DNA of 64,000 bases from Gorsachius magnificus (lineage: Eukaryota > Chordata > Aves > Pelecaniformes > Ardeidae), in contig CM067109.1 of the NCBI GenBank assembly GCA_034008185.1, positions 58,458,801 to 58,522,800 of the forward strand, read 5' to 3'. The position numbers and the translations under genes are program-made. The notes under the pieces are model-generated. The model ran no database searches. It was not told the DNA's origin and saw only the letters and a list, made by a program, of their open reading frames with translations. Positions 37,201 through 48,795 of this stretch are shown here, piece by piece. The number at the start of each line of letters is the position of its first letter. Within the stretch, counting starts at the first letter, position 1.

Positions 37201-38965
37201 TGCCAAGTTTTTTTCCCCAGCAAAATTGTCTCTAGAGAGCTAGACTGCATGAAACCCAGGTTTCATCCTCACATGGTGGCAAGATCGACCTGGAGCACAA
37301 ACCTGGACCAAGTATCTGAGAAGCACTGTAAAGTTCAAAGAGAGCCTGTGGGAGTCCATAAATGGCCATGTACTATTTATTGAGTCCAGTAAACACTGGA
37401 GGGAGGGGTAAAATGGAGTGATTGTGTCTGGGTAGCAAAAACAATTTAAATTTCCTGGGAGACACTTCAGATATCTTAATTTAGCAACTGCCTGCTCCTT
37501 CAGAATGTTATGGATACTTAGACAGAGAAAATAGCCCCATGAATGTTATTAACTGATTACCTTATTACATATACATATGAAAATAGCTGTAATAATTCAT
37601 TCTTGGTGACCAGATGTGGGTGGAAGTGACCCACAACAGACTTTTTATGTCTTTCTGTGCTATGACTCAAGTCACACATTTCATGTAACTACAGTACTAA
37701 GCCCAGAGTTCCTGGTCAGAAATGTCAGTTGCTTCAACAAGTACATGTCTTTACTTTTCATCACCATGAATAACAGGTTATGTTTTCATTAACCCATCTT
37801 ACAATAAGAAGGTTCACAAAACAATAAGAGTCTCTAGTTCTGTGTAATGAATGCTGTAACTAGGCAGCAGGGTTTATGTCGTGTGGCATGTTTTGGAGCA
37901 AATCATCTTTTTGACTCTTTTGGATTCCCTTGAAAATGATAGGTGTAGCTGTGGTTGTCTAGCAAGTCAAAGACTGTTTGGGATTGGAGGTAAGAGATTA
38001 GAGCTCTACAGGGCAGTGTCAGAAATAAATTGACTGTAGCAGCCAAACTCTTCTAGAATACATTCTTCATCAACTCCTGGTAACAGTTAAAGATTGAGTT
38101 AATCTACAAAAATTTTATTTGCCTATAGCTCAGCTTTTAAGTAGTTTTATTGATATTCATGTGGTGACTTGACCTCACAACTCAAAGTTTTATAGCCTGG
38201 AAAAATAATTCCATCTTGGTGTGAATGACACCTCAAATAAAATGTGGTAAGAAGGAACAGAGTTCTGCTTTTAATGCTACAACTTGATTAATATGTTTTA
38301 GAAGGGGATTTCAGAAAACATTGTGAGTCACACATGGCCTCAAAATGGTAGCTAATTGTTAGAGGAGTCAGAGCTCCAAATATGCATGTTACTTTAACTT
38401 GCTAGAGACCATACAATGCTACCAACCTGGCCACCTTGCACAAGAAGTGTAAAATGTCAAAGTAACCTCACTGTAATTGAAATCAATGACAACAGTTCTC
38501 AACCTAGATCAAAGAGGGAGCCCAAAAGAAGATGCTTTGCGTATGAACCATTCCCACAGTGCTTTTCTTATCACAGAGTACAATTAGACTATAGGCCCAA
38601 AAGCTCTGTGCCTCTTGCTCATGGTGACTGCTTCCAGACTGTTCCCACTGATTTTCTCTCTGCAGCTATATGCAAGTGTTGCTGTCTGTTGCCTTGCTGC
38701 ACATGGTGCCTCTATGGCCTAGATCGCTGTAGTCATTCTCTTTCTCACTTTCACTCTACTTTGTATTGAGCACACGTTAGATTGGTTACATACCTTTTCC
38801 AGAATGGGACATATTATAGACACATTCATCTTGCAATAGAAATTTTGACAGTGTTGATTTAGCCACAGTTACACAGTAAGTAGGATACAGCACTTGAAGA
38901 AGAAGGGTCTTGTATAGTCAAAGTCTATGTAATAAATACCCTTAATTATACTAGTTTAATGGAGA

Positions 38966-39480
38966 AGTGAGACCATGCTTGGAGTACTGGGTCCAGTTCC
39001 AGGCTTCCCAGTACAAGAAAGATATGCAGCTACTAGAGAGAGCCTACTGAAGGACCACTATGATGTTTAAGGGATGAGAACATTTGTCATGTGAGGAAAG
39101 ACTGAAGGGACTGGGACTGTTCAGCCTGGAGCAGAGGAAGCACAGGAGAATCTCATTAATGTGTATAAATATCTGAAGGGAAGTCAGAGATAGGTTCTTT
39201 TGGTGGTTCCCAGGGACAGGACAAAAGGCAAAGGAGAAAATTTGAAACACAGTGGGTTCCATCTGAACATCAGAAAACACTTTTTCACTGTAGGGTCACT
39301 GAGCACTGGCACAGGTTACCCAGAGAGATTGTGGACTCTCTGTCCCTGGAGATATTTAAAAGCCATCTGGACATGGCACTTCACAACTTACTCTAGGTGA
39401 CCCTCCTTGAGAAGGAGGAGGTAGACAAGATGTTGTCCAACCCCTTCCAGCCTCAACCATTCTATGGTTTTGTGATTCAG
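38966..39480 (+). mobile_element. CR1 LINE 3'-end fragment
   Basis: About 515 bp match the sense strand of the CR1 3' end in collinear order. Words seen are GTGAGACCATGCTTGGAGTA (38968-38987), CTGTTCAGCCTGGAGCAGAG (near 39117), TCCATCTGAACATCAG (near 39259), CCCTGGAGATATTTAAAAGCC (near 39344) and the terminal CCCCTTCCAGCCTCAACCATTCTATGGTTTTGTGATTC (39441-39478). It is 5'-truncated, as is usual for CR1, and belongs to a different and older-looking subfamily than the copy at 46.6-50.3 kb. It contains only the end of ORF2 and the 3' UTR, with no functional coding. The small frames inside it are by-products. Confidence 0.88.
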
Positions 39481-42400
39481 AGAAATGTAAAGAACCATAT
39501 TTTAACTGCACAAAATTCCTCAAAAAAAGATTTGGGAAACAATCCAATTAAAAAGGAATTACAGATGATTGTGTTTGAAATAACTATTGAAAGCCTGAAA
39601 AGTGAATCAAACCTTGACTAGCATATTGACTGCCAACAGGGTTAGAAAGGCAAACATTGACATCAGCAGACTGAATATATCTTGAGGCTGTCCCTCTCTA
39701 TGTGCTCACATCTGAGCCTGTGCACTAACTCTCTGTGACTGCTTTGTGGCAGAGCAAAAGAGTAATTGACATTCTAGTTAACATAGGCTGAAAAATGACC
39801 TTGATTCTTCACTTTGTCCCTGTCTTAGCAGGGTATGAGTGTTAAAGAAGGTCACTTGATTCAAAATCTGCCAATATTGCAACCTAACAAACACCAACAA
39901 AATTACTGCAATACCTTAATTGCTGTGTTGTTTACTAGTGAATTCCCTGAATGAAGTGAATTCATAGTCCAGTGTTAAAAGAATTAGATTCAGTTTTCAG
40001 ACATAAACACATTCTCTGTATATTTTCATTTTAAACCCTATTTAACATCATGTATTTTCAAAGGTCTATTCTGGACAATGCCCTGGCAAAGAAGACACAG
40101 TTTTGATGGCAAGATGCCTAGTTTTCGTGGTGCTGTGGCGTGACAGACTGGCACTTCTCTGTCAGTCTCATTTATATCTAAAAGAGGAATGGGTTTTGAG
40201 TCAAACATGGAAATGAAAGATAATATCTGTAGAGTAGGACTGGCTTTATTTTCACTGTGCTAGAATTCGAGCTACTATGTTTCCCAGACTTTGGTATCCA
40301 GAGAAAATTTACACTGACCACCTGTAAACATTTAAAGAAAGAGCTAGAAATACACTACTCATTGTGTAGGTGGCTAGTGAGACTTCAGATAACTGGAAAA
40401 CCCAGTAAGAAGTGTAAAGTTGAATGTTTTTGCTAAAACAGCCACTATGCAAATAGTCAACAATACTGACCTTTAAATTATCGCAATTAGGAAACCTATG
40501 CATGTTCCAGTGTATCAGCTTAAATTTGTTCAACTTATTATAGATTTCCTTCCAACACTGAAAGGGAGAAATCTCATTGCATTGTTTTTTTACAGAGGAT
40601 GTCATTCTGACACAATATTTTGCAGCGAGGAACAGGATTTCTGGAAAAATCTTCTGCTGTGTATCTGTGTTGAAAATTTTAAACAAATTAAAAATTAAAC
40701 AAATTAGAACCCATTCTTATCCACATATAACTTTTTTCCTATGACATTTAAAATTTCAAGAAGTACTGCATTTTGTGAAGTGAATTGCACATGGAAAGTG
40801 CCATTGAACTTGGTATCGAATGTGTAAACCTGATTGGTTTGAGAAAGAAAAGTGAAGTTTCTGAGAACTTGTTAAACTTGAACCTTGTAGAAAAAAAAAA
40901 AAAAAAATTGGTTCATAGGTTACTAGGAGGGAAATAAAGGATACCTGAGAAACAAAAAGAGACTGTAGAAAACATCCAAAACTTGAACTTTCATACTACA
41001 GAAAGTTTAGAAAAGTAGCATGGTAAGGAACTGTTTTGAAAAGAAATGATGCATGAATATTAGGAGTATTTATAAAGTTGAAAAACTAACAAGTCTACAA
41101 ATATCCACAATAGTTGAAAGAAGCAAAGCTTCTTAACATGGTTTGACAGCAGTGAATGACTAGAGAAAAGTCTTGGAATCTGCCTCCAAATCCTGGCCGC
41201 GCGTTAAGTCAGGCACACTGGGAAGACCCAGAGGTAAGAAGTGTAGGTGGAAAAGAATTGACTGGAGGAATACAAGGGGTGGATGTTTTGTGCATTTGCT
41301 GCCTAGAGTGGATGATTAACATAATTAATCCATACTTTGCACTGGCCCAGAGGGGGAATGATTCCTTGATGCACCTGGTGAATAGAGTGATTGAGTAAAC
41401 TAAAGGAGGGAATTGCTAATGCAGCTACATTACAGCCTTTGTGAGTAGCAAGCAGGTGCTTTCAACTCATCATAGCTGCCTACGTCTTGGGGAGAAGACA
41501 GAAATGTGATTTGACTGCTTATGGCCTGACCCATGTCCTGCAGAGCTCATAGATGGGAATGTAATGCCTTCTTGAAGTGAAGAGAGACTGGCTGCCTGAT
41601 GGCAAAGCTGGTGGAAATCAGTAGCTGATCAGCGTCTTTCTGCAGAAGTATGTTGTATTGCTACTGGGCATGGAGGAATCTGTCAGCTCAGACTTTCCCT
41701 GTTCCTTTTCTTTTTCCCATCTTCCACTTTAAAAACAAACTCCTTAAAGAGCTGCATGTAGAATTTGTCATTAAAACACAAAGATTAATTTTAAATACCA
41801 ATGTCTTAGCAAAAAAAAAAAATTTCGAGTAGTACTTTAACCTCCTGAAGAAGCTGTATCTAAAGGCCATTTCTCTATGTTTTTTTCATGTGCATGTAAA
41901 AGGCATATGGGTTAAGATCTTAAATATCCTGGTTGCTGTGCAACTTCAGTAAAATCTCTATTTTAAAGAAATGGATTACAAATACAATATTATACAGAAT
42001 ATAAGGTGTGGAGTTTGGGGTTGGGATTATTTTTGAGATATTTTGGTGTGAACATCAAAGAAACATTTTGGGTTTCCTTTGTAGAACTTTAAATTTAGAA
42101 ATAACAATAGGAAAGGGGGGAAAAGATCCCAGATGACACCAGCTATTACTTTACTTCCTAAAACTTTTTAAGGAAAGGCTGTGGAAGATTAACAGTGACA
42201 AGAAAATAGTGAATTAAACCCAAGATACCTCCTTCAAAAGCTTTATTCAAAGACAGCAGTTGAAATATGCATCTAACCTACAGAGAATAAAGTTAGTTTC
42301 TGAAATACAATTTCAGATTGTAATTGATTTTGATTGACTGATTTTGATAGCTTGCAGAATTCTTTAGTGGTGTTCATATGCTACTGCACTGTGTATGGAT

Positions 42401-45400
42401 TTAGAGGACCAGCCCATAAAAAAAGAAGGAAAGTTTAAGGCAAGATAAATAGTGAGGCTCAGACAAGGGTACTAATTTGGGCATTAAATATTCACTTTTA
42501 TGTATGCAGTTTCATTCATTTATGCATTTGTTTTCCTCAATATCCTCTTGTTCTTTTAGCAGTAGGATAGAAAATACATTTCATGTGGGTTAGTATGAAG
42601 AAATATTTCTGAAGAATTAGAACTTCGATCTGGCACAGAGTAGAATGAGAAATAAGAACTGGAAAAGGGAAGTTAATGACTGAAGAATCAAAAAGAAATA
42701 GCAGCATATAATCAAAAGTGAAAGGCAAGGCTGAATGGTGTTAAACAAGCCAGTGCCTCAGCATTCAGTACCTTACTAAATATGTTGTCGAACACTTGGT
42801 TTCTCTTGAAAAACCTCTTGCTTGTGTCATCAACAAGTTAATGCCTGGTGGTGTTCATGGCTTTATTTTTTACCACAATTGTCAGAGCATCACTGCTGGA
42901 AAGATTCCTTGTAAAATTGTAACTACTCAAATTACTTGAGTTGGCTTTATTGTACAGATAGAAAAATAGCAAATGACTGATGTCATTGCCTTACAACATG
43001 TTTCAAAAGGACACATTTTATGATAAGGTTTGGCAAATTAATCAGAGAAATGGGTAGTTAAATTCTCCATGATAAACTTCAAGATGAGTAGCACAGCATA
43101 AGGTAAATCTATTCTTCATTATGTGATTCTGTTGAAAGTGTGCTTTGGATGACCTTTGCAACAAGGCTACCAGATGGTCCCTAATGGTACTCTGACTCTA
43201 TTGTGTCTGGCTTTGCTGCAATAATAAACCTACTGATATGAACATTCTCAAAGTCCTCACCTTCTGCCTTCAGCTCACTCCCTTTTCAAATACCCCTAAA
43301 TTTTCTTCTGCAATTAAGCTGCATTAAGAAGTTGCATTTTAGAGTTTTTCCCTTAAACATTCAGAAGTATGGTTTTTAGAATCATGGAATATTCAAGCAT
43401 AAACCAAGCCAGTAGGTGTTGCTGATATACAGCTCCATGAATTTAAGTCTCAGTTTTGTGTAAATAAAGATAGAAAAGGTCACTTTCCCCTTCATCTTAA
43501 GAAAGAATCAAATATAATAAGAGGAAATTCCACTAGAAAGGAAAAGCACATCTGTTAAGTCTAGCAACAACCACTTAAATATATTCTTTTCACTTGCAGC
43601 ACTGTTCATGGTCCAACTGGAAAGATACATGATTTCTTTAACTACAGGGCAGACATTATCTTATTTTATTGGGAGCTTGTTTTATTTTTTTGTAATCTCA
43701 GTACTTAAGAGGTTATGGAAAATGTACTTGTGAGTCTGAGTTAGATGTGTAACTTTCACATCTAGCAAAGATTTTTCCTTTCTAACTTGTCAAGGAGTTT
43801 GGTGGAGCAGATAAAGAGAACATACATGAAGAGCACTCATCTGACCTAAAGAAGGATAAAGCTAATCTGTTTCATTTCCAGCCAGCGACTGATCTTGAGT
43901 TTGGGAAGTGACACAGATGTGTACTATGGCATTTATTATTTCATAGATATAACTTACTATGTCTTGACAGACCTTTCTTTTTAATCCTAGTGTCTGTATC
44001 CCACAGAAAATCTTCTGGTACCTTCTGATGGAAAAACTGTATGCTATTCATATGTTCATGCTATTTTACCTTTTATTCTTTTGTTTTAAAGGATTGTATT
44101 TCTCAAGCAAGTGAAAGATTGATAAGAAAGAAGGGTTTGCATTCTGGTATGAGTAGTTATTAAACACATAGTAATTTCTGCACCTCTTCTACATTACAGA
44201 AAAAATTATGTGCATGTTAATTATATAGTTAAAAGTCAGAGTAGAGCTTACAGTCTATGAATACTGTTGGTATACTCCCACAGTATTGTGACATAATTGA
44301 TCAAAATAATGCTTAGGGACCTCTCATTGCGGATTCATTTGGTATTCATTAGGGTATCACTGATCATAATGATTTCATTTGGTATTCAAAGATGTCGTAT
44401 GTTTCTCCATAGGTGTTCGTGGACACTTAAAATAAATTGCTTCTTTCCTCTCTTGAACTCTTTGATGACATATTAATGCAGAATGCATTTGCACTAACAC
44501 AGACTCTCCCAGCCCACCTGGCACCACAGGGGCAGATCTTCTATAGGGTCTGAATTAGTAAAATAAAGATTTTGCCCTCCTGAAGAAACAGAAGGCTGTA
44601 CTATTTATAAAGCATATACACAGGTAAACAATATTTGAATGATTTTATTCTTCTATTTAAATAATGAAGGTGTAAAATAATTCAGAATTTAAAGACAGAC
44701 ATAGACATTGCTAACATTCCAGTACTGCCTTTAAGAAATAATTATATGTCATATGGGACCTATTGTTAAGACATATTAGAAGAAGAACATTTTTGATTAA
44801 AAAAAACAAACAAAACAAAACCCAAAAACACAGAATCAGAATTTGAGATCTTAGACTATCTTTGACTTCAGCAAAAATCTTTTGTTACTTTTCTTAGTCT
44901 GTCTCCATTTACATAAGCTAAAGCACTTCTAATTGACATGAATTGAACTTAGTATTTATACATACCTTCCTGCCTGCCCTTCTCCTGGATTTATATAGGT
45001 CTAAGGAAGAATAAGCAGAGCTTGAATACTGTTCATAGGATGGTCTATAAGGAAAACTGGTTTCTAAATCAGAATGCTGGGTATTTCTGGGAGTTTTGCC
45101 TTGCTGTTGCTGAGATTAAACTTACAGGGCTGGATAAATGACAGAAGGTTGCCTTTTTTGTCTTGTTGGTTCTGGTTTGAGAAAGTAAACTGAAACTCCT
45201 AGTTGCTTCTGGTATTTCCTGGGTAAGGATGGAACAGAATCAGTTAGGCTCAGTATTTTCATCCTGCTATGTACAGTGAAGTAACCTGGAGCTGCCATAC
45301 ATTTAAAAGAAAATGTGGAAGTATTTTCTCTACTTCCAGAAAGTTTAAGGAAAGATTGTCTCTAACGAGTCTATTGTAGTCATGCTTCCCAGTGTCTAAA

Positions 45401-46574
45401 AGTAGCTGGACATAAAAAGTCTTCCTTAAGGTAGACTGAGCATTCAACATGATTAAAATTCTCCAGACTATAAGTCCTTCAGCATATAAAAGTTAAATTC
45501 ACTTTCATTTTCATAGTTTAGCTTCTTAAAAATAAAACAATGTCTTGACTCTCAATGATACAAACTGAAATGAAAATCTCAGGAGGCAAATGCTTACAAA
45601 CCGGAAGGGAACTGCATTGGAAAGCTACAATATCTCGCTTGATCTTCTAAATATCTGTCCCCTTTTTTCAAGTTTCTCATGTGGCTTGAACACAGATTCA
45701 CACTACATCTTTTTGTTTTTTAAACCATTGACCCTTTCAAAATAGCTATTATTGTAGCAGGTTCTTCAGTTGGACTTAGTAATGTTTCCTTTTCTCTAGC
45801 ACTACAAATAAAAAGAAAATGGTAGCATATAGGAAAAGTGTTTTCCCTTCAGTGAAGAATTTTTCAATTTCTTGCATGTTCCTACAGAAATAATTTGCAG
45901 ATTGCAACGTACAATTAGAATGCACTTTCAAATCTAGTTGTTAGATTTGCTGAATTAACAGGTCTCACAGAGAAGTCCTTTATGAATCCCAAAAATCTCA
46001 CTAGATCTTCCTTTTTTTTCCCCCATGGCTTCCTGAATAAACTTTCTGTGGGGTTTTTTTTTTCTTTCCCAAAAGCAAATGCCTTAAGTTAAACTCTTAA
46101 ATCCATGTTCAAATGACTAAAGTGGCTTCATTATTAAAGTACTGAATATTGAGCACTAGTATTAATATAAATCTATTTTATTATTAATCTTAAGAATCTC
46201 ATGTTCTTTCTAAACAATCTATCTGTCTGTGAAGGGAACATCCCCAGTATTAAATTTTGACTTCAACCTGAGTGCTGACCCTTCTCGAAAGTTAAACCAC
46301 TTGAGTTATTAGATAAAGTTACGGTCCCTGCTTCTCAAAATGGTCATGATCTCGGGCACTTCAGAGCTAAACCAGATAATAGACAATTATTTTAATTTTT
46401 TAAAGTTTTCTCCTGTTAGTGATTTAGCTTGTTAATTCTAGTTAATCTAGCCAGCTCAATGACAGGACACTACTAGCTCCAGACACACCTCAGATTATTT
46501 TCCTGTATCTTTCAAAAGAACCACAGAAGCTCTTGAGAATGGTCACATAGCATTTAGGGGTTCTCCCCCACACA
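39481..46574. other. Non-coding stretch, no gene seen
   Basis: Unique AT-rich DNA with A-runs near 40891-40908 and 41810-41821. The frames at 40309-40686 (minus, 125 codons), 41156-41398 and 42537-42728 have no recognised domains. A perfect inverted repeat GATTAA N5 TTAATC lies at 41314-41330. No RNA genes or bounded mobile elements were found. Confidence 0.55.
40891..40908 (+). repeat. A-homopolymer
   Basis: A run of about 17-18 A. No processed-pseudogene body or target duplication could be recognised upstream of it. Confidence 0.8.
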
Positions 46575-47843
46575 GGTGACAGGATCTACATCAATGTACG
46601 CAGCATGGGCAACAAACAGAAGGAGATAGAAGACATTGTGCAGCAGGAAAACTATGATATAGTTGCCATCATGGAAATACAATGGGATGACTCACACACC
46701 TGGAGTGCTGCAATGGATGTCTATAAACTCTTCACAAGGGATAGGCAAGGAAGGAGAGGCGGTGGGAAGCACTGTCTGTTATGGAGTGTTTTGATTGTCT
46801 AGAGCTTGACGATGGTGATGACAGGGTTGAGTGCTTATGAATGAAAGGCCAACAAGGTAGATATCATGGTGTAAGTCTGTTATAGACGCCCCAACCAGGA
46901 TGAAGAGGCAGACAAAATATTTTATAAGCAGGTGGGAGAAGTCTCACGATTGCTGGCCCTTGTTCTTGTGGGAAACTTCAACTTGCCAGATGTCTACCAG
47001 AAATACAATACAGCAGAAAGGAAACAGACTAGGAGGTTCCTGGACTGTGTGGAAGACAACTTCCTAACACAACCGGTGAGTGAGCCAACTAAGGAAGCCC
47101 CACTGGACCTCTTGTTTGTGAACAGAGAAGGACTTCTGGGTGATGTGATGGTTGGAAGTCATCTTGGGCAAAGTGATCACAAAATGATAGTTTTTGGTTC
47201 TTGGAGAAGTAAGAAAGGTGGTCAGCAGAACTTGGACTTTTGGAGGGCAGACTATGGCCTGTTTAGGGACCTGGTTGCCAGAGTCCCTTGGGAGACAGTC
47301 CTGAAGCACAAAGGAGTCCAGGTAGGCTGCGCATTCTTTAAGAAGGAAAACTTAAAAACACAGGAGCAGGCCATCCCAATGTGCTGAGAGACAAGCCAGC
47401 AGGGAAGAACACAAGCCTGGCTGAACACATTGCTTTGGATGGAACTCAGGAAAAAAAAGAGAGTCTATGAGCTTTGGAAGAAGGGGTAGGCAACTCAGGA
47501 AGACTACAAGGATGTTGTCAGGTTATGTAGGGAGAAAATTAGAAGGGCCAAAGCCCAACTAGAACTTAGTCTGGTTACTGCCATAAAAAACAATAAAAAT
47601 GTTTCTATAAATATATTAACAACAAAAGGCAACCTAAAGAGAATCTCCATCCTTTATTGGGTGCAGGGGGAAACACAGCAACAAAGGATGAGGAAAAGGC
47701 TGATGTACATAAGGCTTTCTTTGCCTCAATCTTTCATGGTATGACCAGCTCTTCTCAGGGTACCCAGCCCTCTGAGCTGGAAGACAGGGATGGGGAGCAG
47801 AATGAAGCCCCATAATCCAACAGGAAACAGTTAGTGACCTGCT
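46575..47843 (+). mobile_element. CR1 LINE, 5' part (endonuclease side) of an interrupted copy
   Basis: This is the left half of a long CR1 element in sense orientation, carrying the endonuclease region of ORF2 and the linker toward the reverse transcriptase. It is collinear with the CR1 consensus as far as TTAGTGACCTGCT (47831-47843), where a solo LTR interrupts it. The matching continuation, CTACACCACT, appears directly after the LTR at 48794. The 5' boundary is approximate, because the sequence upstream of about 46,575 no longer looks like CR1, consistent with 5' truncation within ORF2. Confidence 0.92.
46605..47387 (+). pseudogene. CR1 ORF2 endonuclease domain, frameshifted remnant
   Basis: This encodes the apurinic-like (EEP-fold) endonuclease that nicks target DNA for CR1 retrotransposition. 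The first part (46605-46766) reads QENYDIVAIMEIQWDDSHTW, keeping the Glu of the I-T-E motif. A deletion near 46767 shifts the frame and a stop follows at about 46800. The second part (46932-47387) contains VGNFNLPDV, where the family has a G-D-F-N motif, so a catalytic-type Asp is replaced by Asn. It then keeps the S-D-H motif (QSDHKM). The two pieces are in different frames and cannot give an active enzyme. Confidence 0.9.
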
Positions 47844-48790
47844 TGTATTCGGTATGCATGGCAAGAATTTGGTAGGGGGGGGCTACAGGGGTGGCTTCTG
47901 TGAGAAGCTGCTAGAAGTTTTACCTGTGTCCGGTGCTGGCTAAGGCCAAGCCAATCAGTAACAGTGGTAGTGCCTCTGTGTTAACATATTTAAGAAGGAG
48001 AAAAAACCTGCTGCAGCTCAGTAGCTGGAGAGAGAAACGAAGTGAGAGGATGTGAGAGAAAACAGCCCTACAGTGAAGAAGGAGAGGGAGGAGGTGTTTC
48101 AGGTGCTGGAGCAGAGATTCCCCTGCAGCCCATGGTGAAGACCATGTGAGGCAGGCTGTCCCCATGCAGCCCATGGAGGTCCATGGTGGAGCAGATATCC
48201 ATCTGTAGCTCATGGATGACCCCACGCTGGAGCAGGTATATGCCCAAAGGAAGGAGGCTGTGACCTTGTGGGAAGCCTGTGCTGGATCAGGTTCCTGGCA
48301 AGACGTTGGCCCGTTGGGAGGAGCCCACATTGAGGCAGGTTTGCTGGCAGAACTTGTAACCCGCAGGGGACCCACACTGGAGCAGTCTGTTCCTGAGGGA
48401 CTGCACCCCATGGAAATTATGGACCCATGCTGGAGCAGTTCGTGAAGAACTGTAGCCCGTGGGAAGGACTCACATTGGAGAAGTTTGTGGAGGACTGTCT
48501 CCCACGAGAAGGACCTGATGCTGGAGCAGTGGAAGAGTCCTCTCCCAAGGAGAAAGAAGCGGCAGAGACAACGTGTGATGAACTGACCCTGATATTGATT
48601 GGTAATAAATTAATTTCATCAAGTTGAGTCTGTTTTGCCCATGATGGTGACTGGCAAATGATCTCTCCCTGTCCTTATCTCAACTCACAAGCCTTTTGAT
48701 CTACTTTTCTCTCCTCTGTCCGGTTAAAGAGGGGAGTGATAGAACAGCTTTTGTGGGCCCCTGGTGTCCAGCTAGGGTCGATGTATCACA
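47844..48790 (+). mobile_element. Solo LTR of an avian endogenous retrovirus, 947 bp, nested in CR1
   Basis: The element starts TGTATTCGG and ends TATCACA (TG...CA). The flanks are CTGCT (47839-47843) and ATGCT (48791-48795), a 5-bp target duplication with one substitution. The CR1 sequence resumes exactly after it. Promoter-type signals set the orientation: CCAAT at 47951-47955, a CATATTTAAG TATA-like box at 47985-47994, and AATAAA at 48604-48609. A degenerate repeat of about 49 bp with GCTGGAGCAG at its core occupies 48105-48530. No gag, pol or env sequence is adjacent, so this is a solo LTR. The long antisense frame 47920-48411 and the sense frames inside it are by-products of its low stop density. 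Confidence 0.92.
48105..48530 (+). repeat. Degenerate ~49-bp tandem repeat inside the LTR
   Basis: The core GCTGGAGCAG or a close variant recurs at 48105, 48226, 48281, about 48330, 48376, 48429, 48474 and 48520, mostly 44-55 bp apart. Each is typically preceded by CCCAC or CCCATG and followed by a GTGGGA-type word. The array is strongly diverged between units. It lies downstream of the TATA-like box, in the R/U5-like part of the LTR, and is probably a property of the LTR family. Confidence 0.8.
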
Positions 48791-48795
48791 ATGCT

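Larger units (their letters stand above)
31946..38965. other. Non-coding stretch, no gene seen
   Basis: This is long AT-rich DNA with simple repeats only: a purine-rich segment at 32201-32275 ending in GATA units, a G12 run at 33775-33786, and (AC)n at 34249-34264. The frames at 32600-32917 and 33964-34302 (minus), 35598-35828 and 38416-38769 (plus, 117 codons) have no recognisable domain. A short ATTCATAGAAATTGAG-like word near 33465-33482 could be a very old minus-strand CR1 end but is too short to call. Confidence 0.55.

Noticed and set aside
38416..38769. 117-codon Cys-rich plus-strand frame
   Set aside because: Cysteines are not spaced as in a known fold, the start has no support, and the sequence looks like unique non-coding DNA.
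40309..40686. 125-codon minus-strand frame
   Set aside because: No recognisable domain or signal and no neighbouring exon-like signals.
40880..40915. A-run as tail of a processed pseudogene
   Set aside because: No gene-like body upstream and no flanking duplication found.
47920..48411. 163-codon minus-strand frame
   Set aside because: It lies entirely antisense inside the solo LTR. The low stop density comes from the GC-richer repeated units.
48105..48530. Regularly spaced repeats that superficially recall a CRISPR array
   Set aside because: Units are degenerate and contiguous without unique spacers, lie inside an LTR, and the genome is a vertebrate's.
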